64,000 bases of DNA from Copromyces sp. CBS 386.78 (lineage: Eukaryota > Ascomycota > Sordariomycetes > Sordariales > Sordariaceae). The position numbers and the translations under genes are program-made. The stretch is from NCBI GenBank assembly GCA_030685235.1, contig MU839082.1, positions 186,001 to 250,000 of the forward strand, written 5' to 3'. This document shows, one piece after another, positions 35,427 to 46,086 of this stretch. Position 1 is the stretch's first letter. Every line of letters starts with the position of its first letter. Under the pieces are notes generated by a model. It had not been told where the DNA came from, searched no databases, and saw only the letters and a list, made by a program, of their open reading frames with translations.

Positions 35427-36670
35427 ATGGCCCGACACTCAACCGCCGTGTCCAAGCCCACGTTGGGTGTCGCGCCTGAGGATGCCACCGACCATCATGT
35501 CAGGGATGCCAACGGTGAACTCGTTGGGTTCCAGAACCCGCATCCGTCTGCCGGTGTCCTGCGCAACGTTCTGCAGACAGTAGGGAAGATGTTCTTGTAA
35601 GGACCATCATAAACGACACTTGTTCATTGCGCTAACACATGCTTACACCTAGGTCAAAGCTCCAGGGCAAGATGCCAGCTCCCGACTTGTCAAATGTTCG
35701 GGTTCCCGTCATCAAGCCTCGCTTCCTTGAAGAGAACACTGAGGCCCAAACCAGCAATGACACCAAGGCCCTGCGCGCCACCTGGCTTGGCCATGCATGC
35801 TATTACGTCGAGTACCCCAACGGCCTGCGCGTGCTCTTCGACCCCGTCTTTGAAGATCGCTGTGCGCCCAGCCGCTTTATCGGTCCCAAGCGGTACACCC
35901 AGCCGCCGTGCACGCTGGCCGACATTCCCAAGCTGGATGCCATCGTCATTTCGCACTCGCACTATGACCACCTGTCGGAGCCGACCGTGCGCGAGCTCGT
36001 CAAGCACAACCCGGAAGCCCACTTCTTTGTCGGCTTGGGACTGGCGAGCTGGTTCCGCGACACCGGTATCGACAAGGTGACCGAGATGGACTGGTGGGAG
36101 GACGCCACTCTGACGGTCAAGAAGCCTGTCATCACTTCTGACGGCAACGAGACCACGGAAGAGATCGAGGCCCAAGTATCTTGCCTGCCATGCCAACACT
36201 CGTCAGCCCGCACCGGCTGGGACAAGGACACCACCCTCTGGTGCTCCTTCGCCGTCAAGTCAGGCGGCAAATCCGTCTGGTTCGGCGGCGACACAGGCTA
36301 CCGCGCCGTACCGGAGATGCCGGCCGAAGAAGACGACTACGGACCCAAGTACGACTCGCTGCCGCGCTGCCCTCATTTCAAGCACATCGGCGAGCTGCGC
36401 GGGCCGTTCGACTTGGGTTTGATTCCCATTGGCGCGTACAGGCCCAGGTGGATGTGGAGCGGCTTGCACTCGAATCCGTATGATGCGGTGGAGATCTTCA
36501 AGGATACCAAGTGCGAGAAGGCCATGGGCATCCATTGGGGCACGTGGGTGTTGACCATCGAGGAGGTGGAGGAGCCGCCCAGGTTGTTGAAGGAGGCCAT
36601 GAAGACGAGTGGGATGCCCGAGACGGGAGTGTTTGATACCTGTGCCATTGGCGAGACCAGGGAGTTTTGA
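35427..36670 (+). CDS. NAPE-hydrolysing phospholipase D family metallo-hydrolase (Fmp30-like)
   Basis: Two exons, 35427-35596 and 35653-36670, encode 395 residues. The enzyme family cleaves N-acyl-phosphatidylethanolamine to N-acylethanolamine and phosphatidic acid; the yeast member Fmp30 is mitochondrial. The metallo-beta-lactamase core is complete: WLGHACYYVEY, VLFDPVFEDRCAPSRFIGP, the zinc motif HSHYDHL near residue 157, LPCQHSSARTGWD, WFGGDTGYR and GIHWGTW. The conserved IGAYRPRWMW segment is diagnostic of the NAPE-PLD branch. I chose ATG 35427 because family-like sequence starts soon after it. An in-frame upstream ATG at 35196 would add 77 Arg/Ser-rich residues resembling a mitochondrial presequence, so the true start is unsettled. 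Confidence 0.9.
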
Positions 36671-37104
36671 TGTGTTGCTTTGATCGGCGGCGCACGTGGG
36701 ATGGGGGCATGATACCCGGCGTGATACTGGCTTTAGGCTGAAAAGATTTTGTACGATAGAGATAGGCAAGGGATTGGACCATGGATATGGATCCATGGCA
36801 CTTTCTAAACACGAGTTGATGATTCAGTCATCAGCGCCTTCTACTGATTTCCAGTGTTACCCCGCCCGGTTCCAGGCCTTTCAGGGGCGACCTGGAACTC
36901 TCAATACTGATTACTGGCATCGGCGGCTGACCAACATCCTTCGCGCCACCCTTTCCTTCCTCCCCTCGCTCACAAAGATCATATAAGAGTCACGACTTCT
37001 ACAGCTTCTTTTTCGGCACCGGTCGAGCTTGATCTGGCCCTCTCTGTATCGAATTCCTCAGCACATTCCATGGAAGTGGCATACCTCCAGGCAAACGATC
37101 AAGG
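36671..37104. other. Intergenic
   Basis: 3' flank of the phospholipase gene and promoter of the DUF218 gene. No feature recognised. Confidence 0.5.
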
Positions 37105-38151
37105 ATGTCGCAAGAACAACAAGCCCCGGCCACAACAACAGCTCCGTACACGATCCCGGCGGTTCCCGCTCCGACGGACATGCTTGGCATCATGCCCACG
37201 ACGACACCCAACACAGCTACCGGTACCACAACAACCAGCACCCCCAAAAAGAAGGCAGCGCCAGAAGAAATCGACAACTGGGCCCGCACCATATACAACT
37301 ACCACCGAATGCACCAACCCATTCCCACCTTTTCTCCTCCTCTTCCCCAAGACCCGTCAGAAGTCCCATCATCAGAAGTCCCATCAAAGGACCCATCAGA
37401 CTTACAGGAAGACGGAGAAGAACCAACCCGAATAATCTTCACCCTCTGCTCTCTCGACCTCCGCGTAGCTCGCTACGCCGCACACCTCTTTCTTAGCACC
37501 TTTCTTCCTCCTTCTCCAACACAAGCGTCAGCAGCACCCCGCCGGCGGAGAGCCTACAAATACCTCCTCTTCTCGGGCCACTCCGGCCTCCTGACTCGAT
37601 CTTTGACCGGTGATCCCTTGGCCTCTGAAGAAAAGGAATTTCAATCAGAAGCATCCCTCTTCGCCTCCATCGCCCTCTCCCTTGGCATCCCTTCTGAGTG
37701 TATCCTCATCGAAGAAGCATCCACTAATACGGGCGAAAACGTTCGCTTTACTCATGCCCTTTTACGGAAAAGGGGGATCAAGGTAGATGACATCTTGCTG
37801 GTGCAGAAACCGTACATGGAACGGAGAGCTTGGGGGACTTTTGGGGCGCAGTGGCCTTCTTTTTCTTCTTCTCATCCAGGAGAGGGGGAAGTGGGGAAAG
37901 AGAGGAGAGTGAAGTTCAGTGTGACCAGTCCGCCGTTGGAGTGGGAGGAGTATCCTGATGAGGAGAGTGGGAACGGGAGGGAACTGGTGATCAATATCAT
38001 GGTGGGGGATTTGGTAAGACTGAAAGAGTATGGGGAGAGGGGGTGGCAGGCAAAAATGCAGATACCCAAAAATGCGTGGGAGGCGGGGAGGAGGTTGGTG
38101 GAGGAGGGAGGGTTTGGGGGGCATTTACCGGAGGGGTTTCAAATTTCCTGA
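37105..38151 (+). CDS. DUF218 (YdcF/SanA-like) domain protein
   Basis: A single exon from ATG 37105 encodes 348 residues. After a Thr/Pro-rich N-terminus of about 50 residues, the DUF218 fold is recognisable: the GHSGLLTRSLTG segment, a helix EASLFASIALSLGI, the conserved acidic strand ILIEEASTNTGENVRFTHAL (E..S.NT.EN) and the following DDILLVQKPYMERRAWGTF. DUF218 proteins are small alpha/beta proteins common in bacteria (envelope-linked SanA/ElyC, cytosolic YdcF) and scattered in fungi; the biochemical activity is not established. No signal peptide is visible. A Ser-rich insert (FSSSHPGEGEVGKE) and a charged C-terminus follow. It converges on the GH92 gene with a gap of only 109 bases. Confidence 0.88.
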   Translation: MSQEQQAPATTTAPYTIPAVPAPTDMLGIMPTTTPNTATGTTTTSTPKKKAAPEEIDNWARTIYNYHRMHQPIPTFSPPLPQDPSEVPSSEVPSKDPSDLQEDGEEPTRIIFTLCSLDLRVARYAAHLFLSTFLPPSPTQASAAPRRRRAYKYLLFSGHSGLLTRSLTGDPLASEEKEFQSEASLFASIALSLGIPSECILIEEASTNTGENVRFTHALLRKRGIKVDDILLVQKPYMERRAWGTFGAQWPSFSSSHPGEGEVGKERRVKFSVTSPPLEWEEYPDEESGNGRELVINIMVGDLVRLKEYGERGWQAKMQIPKNAWEAGRRLVEEGGFGGHLPEGFQIS

Positions 38152-38260
38152 CGAAGAGGGCTTGGGACATTGGCGATGGTGGGCCAAGTAATGAATGCTG
38201 CTTGCTCATGATGGGAAAAAGTGCAGTCGCTAACTTGGTTCACTGACAAAGAAGAAGCCA

Positions 38261-40910
38261 TCACATAATTCCTACACCCTCAGCCTCCCTCAACCAGCCC
38301 GGGATCCGTTTGGCACCACCACCACTGCCAGCGGTACCATTCCAAGACCCATACCCAGAAGATGATGACGACGAGTTCCCAAACCCTTCATACTCTCCCA
38401 AGCTCGGAGGAAGATCCTCCACCTTCGTTCCCCAATCACTCTCCTTCCCACCCAGCGTCAAGACCAGCTCACTCCCTTCCGTAAAAAAACTATGATCAAT
38501 CCAATTCTTGGTATACCTAACCCCATCAAGCGTGGCATTCTGAATGTAGACATTCTCATAACCAGGATCAAAGTTCACATTCCTGATCCTGGCAATCTTG
38601 CCGTTCAACGGGTTCGTGATATTCACCTCCTCAAAAAACGGCGGAGTAATCAGGTACACGTTCTGGCCCGGGTTGGGAAAGAGGCCCATCATGGCAAAGG
38701 CGACAAACGAGCCCATCGCGCCGCTGTCATCGTTGCCCGGCAGTCCGTCGGGAGTGGTGCGGAAGAACTCGGGGATGTAATAATGAGCGCGCTTGGCCGA
38801 GAGAGCTGGTCGTCCGGCGTAGTGATACTGGAACACAGTCAGGAAGGACGGCTCGTTACCAATGTACGTGATGTTTTGGTCGTGGAGGTAGTTCAGGCGG
38901 TCGACGAAGCGGTCTGGACCGCCATACAGGCTGATCAGCGTTGCTTGGTCGTGGGGCACGTAGAAGCCGTATTCCCAGATGGAGGACTCGAATGTCTCCG
39001 GGCCGTTGTTTTGCAGGGAGCAGACGCTAAAGTTGTCGTGGTTGGAGCAGTTCAGGGGGTTCTGGTAGCCCCAGGTGCCGTTAAGATGGCGAGGTTCGAA
39101 GAAGCCGGTGAAGCCGGTGTCGGTGCCGTTCCACCAAAAAGAGGTCTGATTTTCTTTGTAGAGGTTGCGCCAGTTGCCGCTGGAGAGAGTGTATTTCTCC
39201 TGATCGGTCGTTCGGCCAGAGGCCTTGGCCATTTCGGCGATGCAGAAATCGTTATAGGCGTATTCGAGCGTGCGGGAGATGGATCGTGTCAAGGTGCCGA
39301 AGCCTTTCCAGTCGAAATCTTGGACGGGGATGTAGCCGAGTGTATGCCAACTGTCGAGACCGCCGCGACCCTGGCAGCACCAATCGAACGGTTCGACTTC
39401 GGCATCTTTGACGACCGCGGCATAGCCATCCTCCCACTAGAATAGGTCAGTATGAACGGGTACTGGCCTGGATAGGGTGAGACGTACATTGATGCCCCCT
39501 TTCAAACCCTTGATGTATGCATCTGCCAGTACGACATCGGCGTTCGAGCCACCCTAAGAGAGATTCTGTCAGAAGATTCCTGTGCTGTGGGCAGAAGGCA
39601 AATACCTGTGTATAGCCTTTATTCAGACTCATTCTGCAGTCGGGAAGCCATCCCACGTGCCGATATGTGTCAATGAGGGATCGAATCATCTGAGTGACTG
39701 TCGTCGGGTCCGTGATGGTGAGAAACGGGAGCTGAGATCGGAAGAGATCCCATATGCTGCGATTGTAAGTAAAGAACGGATACCCTTGAAGATTCAAGAG
39801 GACATACCAGTAGAAGGAATCAAAGTAGGGCTCGCCGCTGGACCACAACGGATTTTCACCCGTGTAGTTCTGTGGATTAATATAGGTGCGGTAGATGCCG
39901 CTGTAAAAGTTGGTGACCAAAGATTTATCCACGCCCTTGGTTGAGACCCTGATCCCGCCCATCTTGGCCCTCCATTTCTCTGTTGCTGCTTGTGAAATAC
40001 GCTCAAAGTCAAAGTCGGGGATCTCAGACTCGGCGTGTCTGCACGCTTGCTCGACACTAATGAAACTCGTTGCGGTTCTCGCAATAATTGGTTTGGCCCC
40101 GGATTTGAACCTTACAAATGCACCACCCGGTAGAGGATAGCCATTGATGGATCTTGAGATAGTCATGTTCTTGACGGAGGTGCTGGCTCTGCTGTCGGCA
40201 AAGATGCCGTTATCCAACATCTCGGCACCGGAGAAGTCAGTACAGAAGTAGAGAACATAGTTCCCCTGACCGAAGCTGGGCAGGAAACGGGCGCTTCCCG
40301 TGATGCGGCCGGTCTTCTCATTGACTGACACTGTTCCATTGTCCTGCCTCGAGTTTGACAAATCAGTCAGATCTTGTAGAATCAGTGGTTGCGCTGCTTC
40401 ACCAATGGTGCTATTTTCAGGGAACGTGAATTTGAACAAAGCGGTATGCTGAGTAGCCGTCATATCTGCCCGGATGCCGGTATTCAGTGTGATTCCAAAG
40501 GTCCCAGGTCTGGCAGAGACACTGGAGTTGTCAAAGCCGCCGAAGCTGGCTCGCGTCTTCTTGGGAAATGCGCATCGGTTGATGTCTCCTCCGGGGCAGC
40601 TGGTGTAAGGAAACAGAGCAAAGTTCCCCAAAGATGGACTGCCACCGGTACCGCTGTCATGCATCATGCTGAAGCCAGTAACCGGGGCACCATCCAGAGT
40701 AAAGCCACCTTGATTGGAGGTGCTGTTGGTGTCGGCCACAGCCTTGGCCATGCCATATGGGAGTGAAGCTCCGGGAAAGACATTTCCGCCGTTGCTTGCG
40801 CCGATCAAAGGGTCGACATATTGGAGGATGTCATCTGTGTCTTGAGCAAATGCTCGACCTCCAAGAAGAAGCAGAGAAAGAGCAGAAAGAGATATCATGG
40901 TGAGCAGCAT
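38261..40910 (-). CDS. Secreted GH92 alpha-mannosidase
   Basis: Four exons, 40910-39808, 39756-39606, 39553-39488 and 39436-38261, encode 831 residues. The three introns are 46-52 nt long. A signal peptide (SLSALSLLLLGGRAFAQ) is followed by the family start YVDPLIGASNGGNVFPGASL. Typical GH92 blocks are HDSGTGGSPSLGNFALFP, FRSQLPFLTITDP, DTYRHVGWLPDCRMS, the GNEPSF segment and GNDDSGAMGSF...GLFPNPGQNVY, followed by the C-terminal beta-domain TPPFFEEVNI. The family removes alpha-1,2- and related mannose residues, calcium-dependently, so the protein probably trims extracellular or wall mannans. Many N-glycosylation sequons fit secretion. A Ser/Gly-rich stretch (GNSSSSSSGYGSWNG) precedes a short non-conserved C-terminus. 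I recall this Neurospora locus as a gh92 gene. Confidence 0.95.
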
Positions 40911-42875
40911 AAGACGAGAATGAAGTAGATGAGGCTGGAACTGACTGGAAAGGTGAACAGGAGGAACGGACCGGCCCTCACTTTAAGTGAAGTGAGCCTT
41001 GGAACCGGGCTGTTGGATATAGTTCATCCCATGTCTGTAATATAACCCCAAAGTCGTGATCGAACACCCCTGACCGTGCAGGTCTCTGAGCACAACATCA
41101 GGTCAACCTGCAGGAGCCATAGTCAAGGACTGTTGTCACAGTAGCAGTGGTAGTAACCCTTGCAGGATAATTGGGGTGGGAGAAGTGGCGAGAAATCGTT
41201 GATGGGCATTTTCAAGTCTTCTAATGCTTATCTTCCACCTTGCTTCATGGTGAACTTTGGTGTTTTCATGATGGAGGCTCGATGGGAAGAGATGTGGCAC
41301 CGGACATTGGACTGTTTTTCGACTGCCAGTAATACAAGCTTTTGTAGCACGCCCGTTTGGAGGACTCTGCGGTTGTGCTCTGCATCACCAAGTTGTCACC
41401 AAGTTGATGGTCTCGTGGTCGAGTGTCACAGAGAGGGTCTGTGGGACGAAAGACCAGTGCGAGCTTGTGCGCGCAGGAGAGTCGGAAAGTAACGCATGAA
41501 TTGCAGATGCTTTGTAGCGTAGCATTGGGATATGAAGGTGGCACAGAAATGTCGAACACGATAAAGGAGCGGAAAGTAGGTATACAACAACGGTTGATGG
41601 TGATGGAAGAATTTCCGTGATTTGAGGAGTATGAAAAGAGTCAGAGGAAAGCTTCCATTTTACAGGGCGCATTACCCTCCCGACCCGCAGAAGGTGCATT
41701 GAGCGGGGTTATAGCGCTTGTGGGTCGGGTGACCGGGCAGCAGGGGAGCGATCCCTCAGGTCTTCTCCGGCCTGGCTCCGACAACGCTGCCAATTAATTG
41801 CACATTGGATCAGATGTCCGCCCGTCCAACACCGAGACATGATCGGATTGAAATCCATCCGACCCCCACCATTTTGGTCTGGGCAGCTGCGAACATCAAG
41901 CAACCGGTACTTTCAGCTAAGCGAATCAAGCAAGGAGATAGCCGGAGACGATGGCAGCCTGCTGCTTGTTTCAACCGGCCTCCATCACCAACCTTCCGCT
42001 CCATGGTCAAGACGAGCAAGTATCCGATATTGATGATCCACGACCTCTTTGACATCAAATGTTGGTAAACGAGACACAAACAATCCCTCAACTATGAAAG
42101 GGAATCACCCAGGGCACCTTTCTCGTCCTTCTTCATCTCCAGAGATCCGGTGGCCAAACGCTGTTGCTAAAGTGTCGATGAAGCAGAAAGGAATTCCGCA
42201 AACTCTGGCTCGTGGCTTGAAACACTCGTGTCGACGCTCGTGGCATGGAATCTTTCACTTCTCATGGAAGCCCTCTGCAACGACCCGGTTGAAACATGGC
42301 ATGGATGGCCGTCTTAATCCTCGATGCAAACGGTTGAGATGAGTTGATGTGCATTTCCCGGCGAGACGGGCTATTCGCTGGAAGTTGGCACGGCGACATT
42401 GTCAAGGAACCCCAGGGGTATCTCGGGCTATAGATGGAGACCGTTCCTTATTCTTGGATTCAAGGATTGCCCGTTTGCACTCGACTCTTTTCAATGAACC
42501 GTACCGCCGGATGTCATCTCTTCAACGGATCACCACGGTTCTTCGCAGAAGAGTGTCCTCAACACGGAATGAAGGTCGGCAAGTCCTTTTTCGTCCTGAA
42601 CAGGGACGGAATTGCCACCTTCTTTCTTCTTGTTTCGGTGGTGGTGACCTGGTTGGTTAGAAGCACACGGAGAACAAGGCAAGGTCAACAGAAAACGCTA
42701 TACGCACAGTCTTGGGATCATTGATTCTACCAAAAAGGCGTCTTTTCGTCCCGAAGTTGTTGACAAGTGTCGGTCATTCAAATGGCCAATCTCGAATCCG
42801 TTTTGTCTTTATATCAAGACGAGATCAAACAACTACGGCATCAGAACTTCCAACCATTTCAGTCCGATATCAACC
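40911..42875. other. Divergent intergenic region between GH92 and RGS-LOV genes
   Basis: About 2 kb that must hold the promoters of both genes and a long RGS-LOV leader. Several open frames of 60-110 codons exist on both strands but none has motifs. No repeats of note. Confidence 0.5.
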
Positions 42876-45342
42876 ATGCTTCGCTCCAGGAGAGGCACAC
42901 TCGACTCCATTCCCTGCTCACCATATGGTGTTGACTCGGACCTCGAAAGGCGCGGCAGCGATCAGTCCAGCACTTCGATGGTGTTACCCTACAAGTCCAA
43001 CACCACGGCAACCCTGACTCATCCGACCGCGTTATCACCACCGCCAGCAACAGCAAGTCCAAAGCTCAAGCCTGAAAGAACTCACGTGCGACTACGAAGC
43101 GACTCGGCGCTTTCGATGCATACGAACAAGTCCTCAATGTTTCGTCAGTACCCAGACAGCAGGTCGGAAAGCCCCATGGACCCATCACCTTGGTACTGGA
43201 AGAAGCAGAGGGATATCGATGCCGTTAGCACCATCGATACCATCTCCTTGGGGGGCACCACGAGTGTGGCCTCGAGTGAGCACGCACAATATGTTGGGGC
43301 CCTACCCAATCTTTTTGATCGTGCCGTGATCAAAATGGCCTTCTCAGACCTCGGGGTAGGAAGCAAGTTGCGGGGCTTTGCTAAGGCCAGGAACTATTCT
43401 GTGGACGTGGAGCTTCTGTTGAAGGTATGTTCGCCGTCTTTACGTCGCTAAGTGACATGAGAGAAAGTCATGATGCTGACAGGAACTCTAGGCGGACCAG
43501 TATACCGGTGCTCTTGACACCTTGAGATGCCTGATCAATCACATCTCCACTTACTTGGAGGTCCCGGCAACATCCGCCATAGAGACTCCTTATACATATC
43601 CACTTGCTTTCAAGTCCAATACAAAGCAGTGTGCTCGGAACGCGCTGCCTTCTTTGGAAAGGCTGTACCGAGAAGCCAAGTTTGCCGCCGAAGAACGGCT
43701 CGTCAATGACCTCTATCCCGAGTTCATCAAGTCTCAGCTTGCGGACCGTTTGAGGGCTTCTTTATCCGTCCCTCAGCCCTTTTTATCCAGTCCATCCAAG
43801 TCAACTTACCCTGGCCTTGGGAATGCTTTCTGTCTTACTGACGCTTGGAAGCCCAATAACCCTATTGTTTCTGCCTCGGAAGGGTTCCTGAAAGTGTTTG
43901 GATATGAGAGACACGAAATACTTCAAAAGAACTGCAGATTTATGCAGGGCCACTCAACCAACAGTGACGCAGTTCGTCGGATACGGAACGCCATCCTCGT
44001 GGGACAAGAACACACTGAGCTGGTTGTCAACTATCGCAAAGATGGGACCCCGTTCTGGAACTTCTTGCTCGTATGTCCTCTAGTAGAAGACGGCATCGTG
44101 CGCTACTGTCTCGGTGGTCAGATCAACATATCGAAGGGTATGGGAACAGGACACCAGGATATCATGAACCTTGTCAACTTTGATGCACCAAAAAGGGAGC
44201 ACTTTTTGCCCAGCGTACCAACAGAATCTCCTGAAAGTGCAGCTCAGCGGCCTCCCATACCAATTCAAGATTCGTGTCTCTCAGTCGAGAAACCACCGGT
44301 CACACCTCGACGATCCCACCGACAGCGCCTTTTCGATCGCTTCATTTCCAGAAAGAACGAGCCTGACACCAGCCTTGAAGAGCGCCAACCACAAGATCAG
44401 ACCACTCTCATGAATGCCAGAAAGTCACCATCGCCCTCGCCCATGGACGGCTACATCAAAGACTGGGGCATGTCGAACCCGTTTCACGACCATTACCAAG
44501 TTGTTGAAACCGAGCCACACAAACACGCGCCCAGCACACCAACACCTTACTCCTGCTTCTTCGTAATGCGCTACGTCCCTTCGCCCTCAACCTCCTTCCA
44601 CATCTTCCCGCATCAAACCAACGACAAGCGCCACTCCCGACTGCCGCACCTCCCCGTCGCCTTCTGCTCTGCCGAAGCCCTCGACTTCCTCGGGCTGAAG
44701 GGTCACGACCGGTCCATTGTCCATTCTCGATCCATCTTCTCGCTCCTCGTATGCGCCACGAGCTCGACCGACTTGGTCGAAAAGACGTTCCGGTCTACCG
44801 TCCTCGAAAGCATGGCGGCGGGCGAGTCCATCTCACTGGAGATATCAACGCTTGCTCATGATTCTGTCTCACCCGCCACTACCACTTCCACCACCAGTTC
44901 TCCTTCTGGAGACGATAAGCCCACAGAGAAGCCACCCTCTCTCTTCTCCTCAACCCGTGCGCGCAGCCGTAGTAACGTCGGCGGCCGTGAATCAAGGACA
45001 GCGAGAGACGGGGCCTTGTCAGCTATGTCAGCAGCCAGCTGCTCAGATCGGGATCGGCCGTCTACCTCTAGGTTGTTTAGTGACAAGTTGAAGGAGCACC
45101 ACGGGGGAACCGTGGAGAGACTTGGGAACATGTTTGCCTTCCGAGGACTTGGAGGAGGCGGAGGTAATAAGGATGCATCCAAAGTGGAAGAAAATGGGGA
45201 GAAGGGACAGGGACAGCAGCTGAAGGGCAGAAAGTTGGTTAGTCACTGGACGGCTTTGAAGGATGCTGAGGGGAAGGTGGCTTGGGTGGTGCTGATTTTG
45301 ACGCCTGCTGCTGCTGCTGCTGCTGCCAGGTCTTCTGCTTGA
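42876..45342 (+). CDS. RGS-LOV protein: G-protein regulator domain fused to blue-light LOV domain
   Basis: Two exons, 42876-43424 and 43492-45342, encode 799 residues. After a disordered Ser/Thr-rich head, an RGS-like domain spans about residues 145-265. It runs from FDRAVIKMAFSD to the final-helix pattern RLVNDLYPEFIKSQL and is crossed by the intron. A LOV/PAS domain follows at about 275-395. It has the flavin-adduct motif NCRFMQG (Cys331), downstream Arg residues RRIRNAI, the flavin-binding NYRKDGTPFWN and the signalling-strand Gln in LGGQINIS, so all classic LOV photochemistry residues are kept. The C-terminal half is long, Ser-rich and disordered, with a possible degenerate second PAS (PVAFCSAEALDFLGL) and a poly-Ala codon run (CTG repeat, 45305-45325). 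RGS-LOV photoreceptors are known in other fungi, where light drives binding to anionic membranes. The gene is tandem with bli-3. Confidence 0.9.
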
Positions 45343-45581
45343 CCAACTCATAGAGCACTTCTTTTTACTTGCACCCCATCAATCGACAGTGTCAGGAGTG
45401 TCACTCCGACGGTTTCCGGATGACAGCCGGCAGGCGAAGCGTTCGAGGCCTGGATAAGTTGCAGAGATGTACATGAATGTGTGTGTTCGGGGAAGTGTCC
45501 CGTGAGAACACTCCCACTTGCTTCTCCAAAACAGGGCTAATGTTGGAGAAATGGAGGATGGATGGAACGGGATGAACAGAG

Positions 45582-45594
45582 GATCGCCGTCGAT
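45582..45594 (+). promoter_or_regulatory. Candidate light-response element 1 of bli-3
   Basis: GATCGCCGTCGAT: two GAT half-sites in the GATN...CGATN arrangement known for White Collar complex targets, about 490 bp upstream of the bli-3 ATG. Pattern match only. Confidence 0.4.
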
Positions 45595-45692
45595 GACAGT
45601 TGATAGCTTAGGAACCCTGGAATCCCTACAAAAACACTTGACTGAATTACAAGAACACAGCCCGATCTTGTGTACAGTTCCACCGAGACAAA

Positions 45693-45708
45693 GATCCCCT
45701 ATTCGATC
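45693..45708 (+). promoter_or_regulatory. Candidate light-response element 2 of bli-3
   Basis: GATCCCCTATTCGATC: matches the GATNC...CGATN layout with the same base (C) at both N positions, about 380 bp upstream of the ATG. The best-matching pair in this promoter. Confidence 0.45.
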
Positions 45709-45867
45709 TCAACCGTGAAAACAAAATTATTGGGAATTGGGGTCAAAGCTTCCGAGTTGTTTGTTCACCTCTCACGAGCTCCCAAAACCGGTTACGTCAC
45801 CAGCCGTCCGCTGCATTCCCAAAACGGCAATAAGCAAATAAAGCACCACATATTGTTGCCAGTTAAT

Positions 45868-45877
45868 GATGACGATT
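45868..45877 (+). promoter_or_regulatory. Candidate light-response element 3 of bli-3
   Basis: GATGACGATT, followed by GGC so that an inverted CCAAT (ATTGG) overlaps the second half-site. The 9-mer ACGATTGGC recurs at element 4. Pattern match only. Confidence 0.35.
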
Positions 45878-46024
45878 GGCCCGTTAGTGTATAAGGAATG
45901 AGGAGAAGTACGGCCTAGGTACTTGAACAATTAGTAAGGAGCAACTTCGGATGCTTACTTACATCATGTACAGGGGCAGTAGACAGCGCGAGTACAATTC
46001 AATGAAAGGAGGAGAAAGCGGGGG

Positions 46025-46036
46025 GATCAAACGATT
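46025..46036 (+). promoter_or_regulatory. Candidate light-response element 4 of bli-3
   Basis: GATCAAACGATT, about 60 bp upstream of the ATG and just before a TTAAATAG stretch. It shares ACGATTGGC with element 3. Position next to the probable transcription start makes it notable, but binding is inferred. Confidence 0.35.
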
Positions 46037-46086
46037 GGCACTTACTTAAATAGCAGACAGCGTTCTCTTCTTCTCCCAAAGCAAAC

